Part shown: piece after piece, positions 1-10,335 of the stretch
Position numbering within the stretch: position 1 is the stretch's first letter
Layout: the number at the start of each line of letters is the position of its first letter
Assembly (NCBI GenBank): GCA_034440635.1
Contig: JAOTON010001915.1
Coordinates: forward strand, 668,966-732,965
DNA length: 64,000 nt
Source: Lepas anatifera
Taxonomy: Eukaryota; Arthropoda; Thecostraca; Lepadidae
Direction of reading: 5' to 3'
Translations under genes and position numbers: made by a program
The notes under the pieces: generated by a model
The model's database searches: none
What the model saw: the letters and a program-made list of their open reading frames with translations, nothing else
What the model was told of the DNA's origin: nothing

Positions 1-370
1 ATTTCTCTAAAAAAATGTACAATAACCTCAAGATTTTGATTTCAAAATACTCCTCTAGGAAAATAAATAAATATCCGCCTGTGGATGATGTCACGATCTG
101 GCAACCACTACCATACTTGAAACGCTTCAAGGGCTTCGATTGGCCGATGCTCATCGTGACGTCAGCATATGTTGCCACACCAGCAGCTCACAACAATGGC
201 CGTCTGGCGAGAAATACACGAGATGTACATTTCGGGTAGGTTTTAGCTCTTTCTACGGAAATATCGAGTTCCAAGACAAATGATATATAGAGTACCGGGT
301 TTTCCGACTTTCTTTACAACTTGGCTATCTCAGTTAAAATCACGTTACAAAGGTGCCACGTTCCCTTTAA
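1..370 (-). mobile_element. MITE family A copy 1, cut by the window start
   Basis: Non-coding DNA-transposon-like repeat, seen again at 4861-5320, 6941-7322, 35656-36253 and 59966-60171. This copy is reverse-complemented relative to 4861-5320 and ends with the inverted terminal sequence GGTGCCACGTTCCC near 354-367. Its other end lies outside the window. The body includes the shared stretch around 85-170 with a TGACGTCA at 157-164. Small open frames inside it are chance. The superfamily is not certain; AGGG...CCCT ends next to TTAA-like flanks would fit a TTAA-targeting type. Confidence 0.75.
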
Positions 371-424
371 TTATCAGAGCTGCATAACGAAATCCATGGA
401 GCGAAGCGGATTGAGATTTCTCAA

Positions 425-690
425 GTGGCTCTATACTGGCCGCTCGGCGAATCTCGTCGTGGTCAGAAGCCGGTGACGAACGAAGTGAGAAACGGCTTCT
501 TTTCTGATAGTTTTCCGGTCTCGTCTCGTCGTCGTCGTTGTCAGAAGCCGGCGACGAACGTAGTCAGAAACGGCTTCTATTCTGACAGTTTTTCCGGTCT
601 CATCTTCGTCTGTTGTTGTTGCCGGAAGCAGGTAACGAACGAAGTGAGAAATGGTTTCTATACTAAAATGGGGGGGGGGTGCGGCTCAAT
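425..690 (+). repeat. Hairpin-bearing tandem repeat, about 2.5 units of roughly 80 bp
   Basis: Three successive blocks at about 463, 540 and 628 share the pattern AGAAGCCGG..ACGAACGAAGT followed by GAAACGGCTTCT. Each of the first two units therefore contains an inverted repeat, AGAAGCCG with CGGCTTCT, that could fold into a hairpin; the third is degraded. One forward frame stays open across all units and repeats a peptide like QKPVTNEVRNGF. No initiation context, splice sites or known domain support a protein. A G-run at about 669-678 follows. Confidence 0.6.
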
Positions 691-839
691 ATAATTGGAA
701 TGTGAATGGACTGCTCGCAAGACAGCTGGTAAGAACAAAAGTAGCCATACTATACTCCCAACCCTTTGCTTTATTGTTTTTAGAGGCGAGCAAAAGTGCC
801 TTGCACAGAACGCCCTATAAAAAAGCCCGTAACTAACTA

Positions 840-2878
840 ACTAACCTTTGTTTTATTATGATAAGTTGCTAAAACGTGCTCAGGTTTTGTGATTAAGGGA
901 GTTTCGCGCTTATGCTAGCGTATTTTAATATACTAAGTACAATGCATGGGGAAAGCATCTAAGACGAACAGAGAAAAACATCATTCACTGGCAGATCAAA
1001 GTGAGAATATTCAGAGTCCCCCCGCCCGGGCTTGTTTAAGGTTGGACAATATCACAAGTATGAATAGCCCTTTCAGACATTGAAAATATACTTCCTATGA
1101 CATATAAATGATTACATTCCAGGGTTCTGTCAAGTTTTCTACGCCCGCTGTATCCCTAAAGTGCGGGCTTCATGACACATGTCCAGGTCGGTACATGGCG
1201 CCTGCTAATGAATTGGTTGCTATAGGAATGCTAAATTTTTGTCCAACTTCAGTGGTTGAAAAACAACGGGAACACGAATTATCCGTATAAATTATTTACC
1301 CCAGTGCGGACTCCAAAATCCAGTTAGACGGGAAGCAGTATCATAAAACATATTCAATTTTGTTCATGCCTTCTGAATAAGGAAGTGCATTGTGGTTCTG
1401 AAACCTGTTTCCCAGCAGCCCCGGCCTCCACAGAACCGTCTGCCGTTAAAAATAGTCGCCGAGCCGGCGGTCCCGCTCGGGGAACTGTGAACAAACACTT
1501 GAGCGACCCGCACGAGATGGAATGCGCACCCACCCTTTCATGACAATAGGTATCCGCAGTACCCTCCCGGAATTACGCAGCTGAGTCTGCCAGTGTCAAA
1601 AGTCAACACTGTTGGACATCTAGTGAGCGTTTCTGAAGCTGAGGAGATGACCAGTCACGCACACGATTTCTCACTCTGTGGGATTTAAAGTCCCTCAGCG
1701 CAACTAAAACATTTGCTGGCGTTCAGCAGGATTCCACGCAATGGGGCAATTTTTAGCATTTTACAAGCTAATGACAGGAGGCGAAGCGCACCATATGCAT
1801 CATTTTTCGAGTAATGAATGATGCGGCGTGTAAAATGTCACGCCAAAATTAAACCACTTCAAGTGACCACCAAGACGGCCGCAAAACTAGCCTGATTTCA
1901 ACTTAAAAAGGCGGCTGCCAGAAACAAATAATGGTGGACATTTACTCAAAATGTTTTAATCTCACAATCTGGTAAGAAAAGGTGCCGCTATCTATTACAC
2001 CATCCGAATGATTTGGCTGAATTACCGCAGAGAAGCAAATGGGGACACCAAATACCGCTCCAGACCCATGTTAAAAGGAGTCTGCAATGTCTCACAGGAA
2101 TCCAATCGCCGGGTAGTTCGGCTAACATAACATAATAAAGCGGGATCTTTCTAAATAGCGATGAACTGTTTGTTATAACATGCTAGCTGGGTATACCCGA
2201 AATTTGCCATTTTCTCATCATGATGATTTTCCCCAAAAATCGACCGTTTTCCCTATGACGGGGCGTCCTCGGCGCCGCTGCCCGCCGTCACCGCTAATGC
2301 CGCAAATGGCACACCATTCAGCGTTAAAACTTATAGTTAGCGTTATCGGTTTTTATCGGAAATGTTTATCGCTAGTTTTGTTTTGGGCCTCTGTTAGTTA
2401 CCCATTTTCCGGTACTGGTTTTAGGTGAGCAGAGTGTTCACTTCCTGTTCTGACGCTGAGCTAGAAGGACCTCTGCTGGTGACGTGCCTGTTTGTCAACA
2501 ACCGGTACAGCGGGACTTGTTCCCGGGACTTTGTGCATGGCTGCTTGCTGGTGGACTCGCCGCTGCTCGGGCGATGACGGCTCTTCGCTGTTGACGTTAT
2601 GCAGCATACACGTTGACGCCCTATTCTGGGTGGTGTGGTCCGAGTTCGGAGTGATGGAGCGGAGCGTATGCGTTATATTCGGACTGCACGCACTCACACT
2701 CCGGGATAATTGTCTACGGATGCGTCTAATAAAAAACATTAGAATTGCGGGGAGTGGTACAGCCAGCTAACAGAAATGAAACTCCAGCTAACAAAAATAA
2801 AACTAACATAATCTGGCAGTTGATGGTCAAACTTATTGACCTGGCTGTGTGGGTGAGGAAGGATGCTCCTGCCTACCT
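840..2878. other. No recognised gene or repeat
   Basis: About 2 kb of mixed composition. Open frames are short and overlap on both strands, for example at 2461-2770. I see no splice-bounded exon, conserved motif or repeat shared with the rest of the window. Confidence 0.5.
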
Positions 2879-2879
2879 A

Positions 2880-3125
2880 TTAACTCCCACCCCAGTGAGG
2901 GGGTGTTTGAACACCCCATCGGGTTTCTTCATCGGCACGAACCTACGGCGGCGCGAAGCACCGCAGTACCTGGAACACCTTATCCTTGATCAATTCCAGA
3001 ACTTTCCCCAAAATTTTAAGGTTGGGTCATCTCAGGTCAGGTCACCAGTGCAGGTCAAATGACACCACCTTCAAAAATTGTAAAGGTGGCATAAGAACGA
3101 AAAGCATGAATCTATCGAATTGCAA
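2880..3125 (+). mobile_element. TTAA element family C, partial copy (one end)
   Basis: It begins at TTAA (2880-2883) followed by CTCCCACCCCAGTGAGGGGG. It continues through the same sequence found reverse-complemented at 43310-43450: the GCGCGAAGCACCG block, then ATCCTTGATCAATT, then a cluster of AGGTCA half-sites at 3025-3060. The rest of the element is replaced by a second copy that starts around 3165. Confidence 0.7.
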
Positions 3126-3164
3126 ATATTTACCCGCACTGTTGAGCCTCCGAGATACCTGTGT

Positions 3165-4060
3165 CATGGTGGGGGGAGGGGGTGTTCAAACACTTCCACC
3201 CATCAAACTCGGCTCCTGTACGGGATAGTGAAAAACGCGAGCATTGATCGATAGCTCTTACACATTTATTAAGAAACTACATCGGTCACTTTTTGACTCA
3301 GGTCAATATTGAGGTCATGACGGGCCAAAGAAGGTGGCATGTTAGAAAAGTATCGGGGCTCTAGGGTCTGACACAGTTGAGTTACTTTTTTGACACACCA
3401 TGCGCTTCCTCTTGTTACATCGCATCGGATAATGTATAATGCGAATAAATTAGGTCCAAAAATAAAAATGGCCTGACCTAAGGCCAGGTCTCGGCCACCA
3501 TCTAACCTAACATAGTCAATATCAATATCAATCGACTTGCAATAACAATCCAAACGCAATGGTATCAAAATAAAAGCTGTATTATAATTTTCTGCGAAGT
3601 TATTGACCGCAATCTGAACACCTGCTCCCGATCTCAAAGGTAGCAGGTTGAAACTTGTCACACAAAACTATAGAAGGGGCCTAGGATGCTATGTTTTGAC
3701 GAGTAGGAAGGTATTCCAAGCGGTATCTAAGCAGGTAGAGCAATTTTCGACCAATTTCCGTTTTTCCCATGCATTTCCAATGGAGAGGTCATGATCCGTA
3801 CCTGAGCATAGGTTATCAATATGCAAAACCCCGAATATAGATTGCAGAACTCGGTAGGCCCAATATATGGTATAAAATTCAATTCGATAGATTCACCCTT
3901 TTCTTACTTTGCAACCATAAACATTTCTTTAGGTGAGGCCACTTGAACTGCGCTGGTGACCTGACCTGAGATGACATGACCTTAACATTTTGCGAAATGT
4001 TGCAGAATTGATCAAGGATAATGTGTGCCAAGTACGGTGGTTTATCTTTGATTGAAGTAA
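3165..4060 (+). mobile_element. TTAA element family C, near-complete copy
   Basis: It aligns by eye along almost its whole length with the complete element at 42452-43448: the GGGATAGTGAAAAACGCGA start, then AGGTCAATATTGAGGTCATGAC, CCTGACCTAAGGCCAGGTC, the ATGGTATCAAAATAAAAGCT stretch, CCCATGCATTTCCAATGGAG, CTGGTGACCTGACCTGAG, and GATCAAGGATAA near the far end. There is no coding capacity for a transposase, so it is non-autonomous. The right terminus appears degraded. Confidence 0.7.
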
Positions 4061-4089
4061 AAAATAAAACCGTGGGTATTTTCGTTTAA

Positions 4090-4860
4090 GCATGGGAAAT
4101 TAGCGACACATATATTTAACACGCAATACATTTTATTAACACACTTCACTCATCCATTTGCAGGCTTCAGCACTCATCTACCCACTGCCAAGACAGTGCA
4201 AACACTACCACAAACACAATACCACCAACCTGGCACAATGCGAGACAGCAGAGAGACACAAGGAGTTGAAATGGCTACCTTCAATATGGAAGTTGGTATG
4301 TTGAAGTACGTTCCCTTAAATTTTTTCCAGTTGTCACAATTTCCTCTCACACCTCTCGCCACCAAGCACACAGCAACGACGAGGACACCAGGAGCTGCAG
4401 CCCCTCAAAATAGGCACACATGAAACTAGACACTACGCCACCTATGACAGCTTAGCCATCTTTCGACCGAATTATGAACTGTTCATACGACCGCACAGCA
4501 GAGGTTACTCAGCGGCAAGCAAGAACGCTGTGTGTGTGTATTGGGATTTTAGGGCGCTTTCAGCGACTTGGCCATATAGCGCCCTTCATTACAAGAACTT
4601 CTCAGGTGTTAATAATATATGTGGTTTCAATTATGTGTCGGCTGAAAAGGCCACTTAAAAATGAGATGGTTGGTAAGCTAGGTCTCCCAGCTTCTCCCGT
4701 CATACATTTCAGATACAGATACATTTCAGATTCAAGCAAAAACGCTAGTGCGCAGTACGCAGCGCACGTTCGCCGCTTTTCTTGCCTGGTGCGCCCTGAA
4801 CTTCATTTGAAGACAATAGTTGATAAAGAACTGGGTGGTCAGTGACAAAGTAGTCCTATT
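4090..4860. other. No recognised gene
   Basis: The 123-codon frame at 4474-4845 has no recognisable domain and ends where MITE A begins. Nothing else is supported here. Confidence 0.45.
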
Positions 4861-5322
4861 TTACAGGGAATGTGGCACCTTCATAACGTGATTCTAACTG
4901 AGATAGCCAAGTTGTAGAGCAAGTCGGAAAACCGGGTGCTCAATATATTATTTGTCTTGGAACTCGAGATTTCCGTAGAGAAAAGTTAAACCCTACGCGT
5001 AATGTACCCCTCATGTACCCTTAGCAGCAGGCCACAGTTGTCATGGCCGTTGGTGTGACGACATATGCTGGCGTCACGATGAGCATCAGCCAATCGAGGC
5101 CCTTGAAGCGTTTCGAGTATGGCAGTGGTTGCCAGATCATGACATCATCCACTGGCAGATATTTACTTATTTTCCTAGAGGAGTATTTTAAAAATCAAAA
5201 TATTGAGCCTATTGTACATTTTTCAGAGAAATCATGAGTGGTTTCATTATTTTCGGCTAAAAGTACGCCTAATTACACTAAATTCCGGGATTCGACTAAG
5301 GTGCCACATTCCCTTTAGCAAT
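4861..5322 (+). mobile_element. MITE family A copy 2, both TIRs present
   Basis: It opens with GGGAATGTGGCACCTT and closes with AAGGTGCCACATTCCC, a 16-bp perfect terminal inverted repeat around about 460 bp of non-coding sequence. Nothing in it encodes a transposase. Flanks read TTTTACA on the left and TTTAGC on the right, so the TSD is not clean. This copy is the reference for the other four. Confidence 0.8.
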
Positions 5323-5324
5323 CT

Positions 5325-5700
5325 GAATCATACGCGTCGGAAAAGAGGGGGGCCGGGGGGGCCTGGCCCCCCACTTTTGGCCAAAAATTCCTGATCTCAG
5401 TCAAAATGAGAGAAAGCCGGGCATTATTATATCCAGCCGCTGCGGAAGGCAACGAGGAGCCCCAATTCGAACAGTTCTTGGTCCTGATGTTGAAAGTTTT
5501 TTGTCAGCATCAGGTTGAAGTTTGGCTGGCCCCCCACTTTTTTGCCGGTGGCGACACTTATGATCTGAATGATAATGTTTCGCTCCTGTTACACATAATC
5601 TGCCGTTTTAAATGCGTTAGGCGTATGTGACATAAACCCTAGATCGATATGCCTGCCTTTTCGCAGAGGGACTGCATTCTGGATTACCTTTGGGACTATC
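5325..5700. other. G/C-run repeat fragment, unclassified
   Basis: It contains long G and C runs (5347-5375, 5529-5537) and the repeated phrase CTGGCCCCCCACTTTT at 5364 and again at about 5527. This looks like two ends of a transposon-derived repeat. No coding sequence is supported. Confidence 0.35.
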
Positions 5701-5759
5701 AAAATCTTTGCTTCATTATTGTTGTTCATAAGAAATTCAGAACGAATTATACGAGTGAT

Positions 5760-6935
5760 GACTAGTGACTAGTGACGAAGACGAACTGTCTTCTTTTCGC
5801 CGACGGCGTAAAATTGTATCATAGAATTGTGACTCCTGAGGACTCAGAGCTACTTCAAGCTGACTTGACACGTTTGGCTGATTGGTCTCATCTTTGGAAG
5901 CTGCAGCTTAATCCGTCCAAATGCAAACAATTTACAATTTCTCTGAAGAAGAAACCGTTGCTGAACAGCTACAAAATTCAAAACGACGCCCTAGAAAAAG
6001 TATCTTTCATTCGGGACCTTGGCGTCTGGCTGGATTCGAAATTAACATTCGCAGAAAATATAGATAAAATCGTAAGTCGAGGAAACAGGATGTTAGGTGT
6101 GATGATTCGGTCGCTCCAGACTGGCCATCCGGTGGGAGGAGTGAGAGTGAGCTCGAAATTGAAACCCAAGCCAATTTTGACGGCATATTTTTCCAATGTT
6201 CGTTCAATTCTTGAGTTTGGATGTATTATTTGGGGTGGGGCTGCCAAAACCCATCTGGAAAGACTGGAAAAAATTCAGCATACATTTATGATCTGGCTAG
6301 CATCCGTTTCTACTCAACCCTCCGTAAATCTAGGATACGATGAACTTCTGGCCCATTTCAAAATCCCAAGTCTAGCTAAGAGAAGACTGCAATGTGGCAT
6401 TACTTTTGTACACAAAATACTAACGGCCCAGATCGACTCCGCCTTTCTGCTTGGTAGCTTCCCGCTCCACGTGCCGGCAAGAAGAACACGTGCAATGGCA
6501 GGCACTTTGCTGAGCGTACCACTGTACACAAAGGAGACTGTGAGGCGGGGTGTGTACTGTCGGCTGCCCAAAGCTTTTAATGATTTTATGCTCGCCTGCC
6601 CATTTGCTGACCCATTTAGATTATCATCAGGTCAGTTCAAATTTCAAGTTCGGAAATATGTTAAGCAGTAGGAACGTACCATTTATTTTATTTCATTGTA
6701 TTTTATTGTTTCCCTTTACATATGTATTTCTTTAATGTTTTTAGAGTTTTATTTTGTATATTTTTGTCTTTTTTATTTTTACCTTGTATTTACTTTTTGT
6801 CTTGACTTGTTTTTTAACATGTGTCATGTATGTAATTTTAGTGAATCTGGATGTTATCCCTGACTTGAGCTTTTACTGGGGGCAAGCCCCTGTCGCTCAT
6901 ACGAGATGAATAAATAAATAAATAAATAAATAAAA
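5760..6935 (+). mobile_element. LINE (non-LTR retrotransposon), 5'-truncated, with AAAT-repeat tail
   Basis: The 3' portion of a LINE. An open frame (5772-6671) codes for the last part of the reverse transcriptase and the C-terminal region. It is followed by about 230 bp of AT-rich 3' UTR and an (AAAT)n tail at 6906-6935. Truncation at the 5' end and a simple-repeat tail are typical of target-primed reverse transcription. The tail abuts a truncated MITE A copy at 6941. The LINE at 46770-47520 shares its C-terminal protein pattern. Confidence 0.85.
5772..6671 (+). pseudogene. Reverse transcriptase C-terminal fragment of the LINE
   Basis: A 299-codon frame. It starts just before the catalytic motif, which reads LLFADG where active elements have F/YADD, so the second aspartate is lost. 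Downstream it keeps typical non-LTR features: a WKLQLNPSKC block near residues 42-51, LGVWLD near 84, and a thumb/connection region with ILEFGCIIWG near 146. It is not functional, since the fingers and palm are missing and a catalytic residue is substituted. The clade is probably CR1/Jockey-like, by inference. Confidence 0.85.
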
Positions 6936-6940
6936 TAATG

Positions 6941-7322
6941 AAACCACTCATGATTTCTCTGAAAAATGTACAATAAACTCAATATTTTGGATTTCTAAAA
7001 TGCACCTCTAGGGAAAAAATAATTATCTGCCTGTGGATGATGTCATGATCTGGAAGCCACTACCATATTCCATAGGCTTCAAGTGCTTCGATTGGCTGAT
7101 ACTTACCGTGACGTCAGCATATGTCGTCACACCAACAGCCTGACAACTGTGGCCTGCTGCTTGAGGTACATGAGGGGTACATTCCAGGTAGTTTTTAGCT
7201 TTTCTCTGCGGAAAGTTTGAGTTTCAAGACAAATGATATATAGAGTACCGGGTTTTCCGGCATGCTTTACAACTTGGCTATCTCAGTTAAAATCACGTTA
7301 TAAAGGTGCCAAATTCCCTTTA
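6941..7322 (-). mobile_element. MITE family A copy 3, truncated at one end
   Basis: Reverse orientation relative to 4861-5322. It starts inside the element at AATAATGAAACCACTC, so about 70 bp of one end is missing where the LINE tail adjoins. It ends with GGTGCCAAATTCCCTTTA. It contains TGACGTCA at 7109-7116. Confidence 0.75.
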
Positions 7323-7329
7323 AGAGATG

Positions 7330-8350
7330 CTGAAGAAAAGTGTGTACTGAACTGTGTAGCGCTTCATAGTTTCAGATATCACGCCAAATCTTACTTTAAT
7401 CCCTTCCACCTAAACGCCCAAAGTCTCAACTGAAATATCGCTAAACCCAACTTAGCATCCTGAGTCGCGTTGGGAACAAACCCAAAATCGGACGAAATCT
7501 GGTGTAAATTTGTAGGCCGTAATGCTTGTCCCATCGATTCAGAATTAACATTTGACGTCGCAGCCCAGCTTCAAAGGAACGGCGAGGAACGGCAGCCAAT
7601 GGCTCAGATTTGGGGATTGGGAGAAAGGGTAGGGGGAGGGAGAGTTACAAACCCTGTCCCTGTCAGCTATAGGGACACACAACTGAAGTCTAATCGCTTA
7701 AGTCATGATAAGCACTGCAGAGAAACGTGTTAACCTGTTTCATGAAACACAGCGGTAACTGGCGGGAGAGTGATTAGGCGTTTAGTGTGGGTTGTTACGA
7801 ACGTGAGCTATAGTGCGCTTGCAAACAAATACCCACAGCTTAGGGTATGATATCACTACTTTGAGACGTTCTCGTTCGCGCCCTGGTGTCAGTTTTCAGT
7901 TAGACGCTGCAAAAATACATTGTTTGATGAACTTACTAGTTTAACTCTTTTTATGCCTAGTGTTTTAAGACAGTAATTTCAATCACTAAAGCAGGGGATA
8001 AAAACGTCAAAATTGATACAAACCAAGTGTATTTTGCTCAATGAGTTGGAGAGTGAGCGGTCAGCTGAAAAGTATCGCAAGTGCGCCAAGACATCAAAAG
8101 GGGTAGTAGTGCGTGGCATGGGGCGACTGCACGTGAAGTTATGAATACAAATTTTACTTTGAAACTTATGAATTCGGCCGGTGTGGTGTTTTTTTTCTCC
8201 TCCCGAAAATTGGGGGACATTGCCCCCACGGTCATAAAGTTAGGGGAGAAGCCACTGCCCCCCCCGTTCCAACGTCCCTGGCATTCAGAGCTGAAAGCAT
8301 AGCTAGGATGGAGTCAAGGCAGCAGCGCCATGGTGAGCAGGTGAAGAAGG
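7330..8350. other. No recognised gene
   Basis: Mixed sequence with only short open frames (7470-7733 forward, 8038-8235 reverse) that show no domain. Nothing further is supported. Confidence 0.45.
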
Positions 8351-8352
8351 GG

Positions 8353-9339
8353 TGCTTGCCTGCAGCTGCCAACAGACTGTGCGGTGTACCGGGATAGAGT
8401 GCTTGCCTGCAGCTGCCAACAGACTGTGCGGTGTACCGGGATAGAGTGCTTGCCTGCAGCTGCCAACAGATTGTGCGGTGTACCGGGATAGAGTGCTTGC
8501 CTGCAGCTGCCAACAGACTGTGCGGTGTACCGGGATAGAGTGCTTGCCTGCAGCTGCCAACAGACTGTGCGGTGTACCGGGGTAGAGTGCTTGCCTGCAG
8601 CTGCCAACAGACTGTGCGGTGTACCGGGGTAGAGTGCTTGCCTGCAGCTGCCAACAGACTGTGCGGTGTACCGGGATAGAGTGCTTGCCTGCAGCTGCCA
8701 ACAGACTGTGCGGTGTACCGGGATAGAGTGCTTGCCTGCAGCTGCCAACAGACTGTGCGGTGTACCGGGATAGAGTGCTTGCCTGCAGCTGCCAACAGAC
8801 TGTGCGGTGTACCGGGATAGAGTGCTTGCCTGCAGCTGCCAACAGACTGTGCGGTGTACCGGGATAGAGTGCTTGCCTGCAGCTGCCAACAGACTGTGCG
8901 GTGTACCGGGGTAGAGTGCTTGCCTGCAGCTGCCAACAGACTGTGCGGTGTACCGGGATAGAGTGCTTGCCTGCAGCTGCCAACAGACTGTGCGGTGTAC
9001 CGGGATAGAGTGCTTGCCTGCAGCTGCCAACAGACTGTGCGGTGTACCGGGATAGAGTGCTTGCCTGCAGCTGCCAACAGACTGTGCGGTGTACCGGGAT
9101 AGAGTGCTTGCCTGCAGCTGCCAACAGACTGTGCGGTGTACCGGGGTAGAGTGCTTGCCTGCAGCTGCCAACAGACTGTGCGGTGTACCGGGATAGAGTG
9201 CTTGCCTGCAGCTGCCAACAGACTGTGCGGTGTACCGGGGTAGAGTGCTTGCCTGCAGCTGCCAACAGACTGTGCGGTGTACCGGGATAGAGTGCTTGCC
9301 TGCAGCTGCCAACAGACTGTGCGGTGTACCGGGATAGAG
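8353..9339. repeat. 47-bp minisatellite, 21 copies in exact register
   Basis: The unit runs from TGCTTGCCTGCAGCTGCC to ACCGGGATAGAG, 47 bp, and repeats 21 times with no indel (unit starts 8353, 8400, ... 9293). The main variant is an A-to-G change giving CCGGGGTAGAG, in units 5, 6, 12, 17 and 19; unit 3 has ACAGATTG. Because 47 is not a multiple of 3 and the unit has no stop in any minus-strand frame, three overlapping minus frames of 320-361 codons stay open. They encode the same cycling peptide (KHSIPVHRTVCWQLQAS) and should not be called genes. Confidence 0.97.
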
Positions 9340-9403
9340 TGCAGCCAATCGCCCTCGCAGACTGGTTAGGTAACAGAAGAGGCGTTTGCTCAGAAACAAG
9401 TGT

Positions 9404-9425
9404 AGATCAGATCAGATCAGATCAG
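9404..9425. repeat. GATCA pentanucleotide microsatellite
   Basis: About 4.4 copies of GATCA in a row, shortly downstream of the minisatellite. Confidence 0.9.
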
Positions 9426-9429
9426 AACC

Positions 9430-10035
9430 CATACCCCAAGTTTTCTCGTACACTGTAGAGAGGTGCAGTGGTTAAGAACTTTAGAGAAAGCATTTCGGTG
9501 ACTCCTTGAGTTATCAAAACCAAAGGGGTTAGAAAACCATCTGCTCAATAGACTTGTTAAGACTATGGTAATATATAAAGGGCGTTCGCAGGCTTCATTG
9601 ACCGGTGCATATATCGTCAGCGTCAAGTGAGGTTAGATTAGTGAAATTTGGGCCATGCTAGGTCGTGAAACTAGCTCCAGGGTAGTGACTGGGGGTGACT
9701 GACTCTCTCCCTCCGGCGCAGTAGAATGTCGCCACTTGGAGCGGACGGTCTCCTCTCGACGGAAGGAAAACGAAAACTAGCGTTTGTTTTCTTTTACGCC
9801 ATTGCGTTACCATTAATGATTATTTGATTTCAAGTCGTAGTTAAGCTTCTTTGCGGTTTATATCCTTAGAACATGGGTGAACTGGCAGCAATATTGTATG
9901 GATAAGATAAGTCATTATTAAATGTGATGCATAGATGTAGGTACCGAGAAGAATTAAACAGCCTGCATGGGAAGCAGGTTCAACCGCTTCAAATGCTCCC
10001 AGACACAGGGACGTTGCCACGGATTTCTTTCCATG
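9430..10035. other. No recognised gene
   Basis: No motif, splice-bounded exon or shared repeat was seen here. Confidence 0.4.
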
Positions 10036-10143
10036 GGGACAGGATCAAAGGGGGTCTCCTATCCCTGATCCTGAGAGGGGGCGTCCTAGATTTAGGGACC
10101 TTGATTTTGTAGGTCATTTAGGGGCTTTATTTATAAGAAATTA

Positions 10144-10316
10144 TAATTGTTGGGGGTTTAACGACGCACCAACTGCAAAGTTATACGGCGTCACCAACTC
10201 TCACCCTGTTGGGAGGGATTTCGTGGATCAGATCGACTTATTCCAGAGGCTCCGCCGGGACTTGAACTCGGGACCGGTGGCTTAGTAGACAAGCGCGCTA
10301 TCCACTAAGCCACCCA
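10144..10316 (-). mobile_element. SINE family 1 (tRNA-Arg-derived), copy 1
   Basis: Read on the minus strand, it begins with a tRNA-like head (GGTGGCTTAGTGGATAGC, then CTAAGCCACCGGTCCCG and the B-box-like GAGTTCAAGTCCCGGC). It continues through GTCGATCTGATCC and CAACAGGGTGAGAG and ends GTCGTTAAACCCCC plus an AT-rich tail. The head resembles tRNA-Arg(TCT), although the TCT anticodon position is altered in this copy. Other copies are at 14398-14582, 46977-47162 and 47840-48017. I found no clean TSD for this one. Confidence 0.85.
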
Positions 10317-10335
10317 TCCCCTTACTTAATAAGTA

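Noticed and set aside
2461..2770. Overlapping 92-codon frames on both strands
   Set aside because: Mutually overlapping, no domain, no splice context; likely chance.
8232..9399. Three minus-strand frames of 320-361 codons that look like a repeat protein
   Set aside because: All three are readings of the same 47-bp minisatellite; 47 is not divisible by 3, so one repeat peptide cycles through every frame. No domain or regulatory context.
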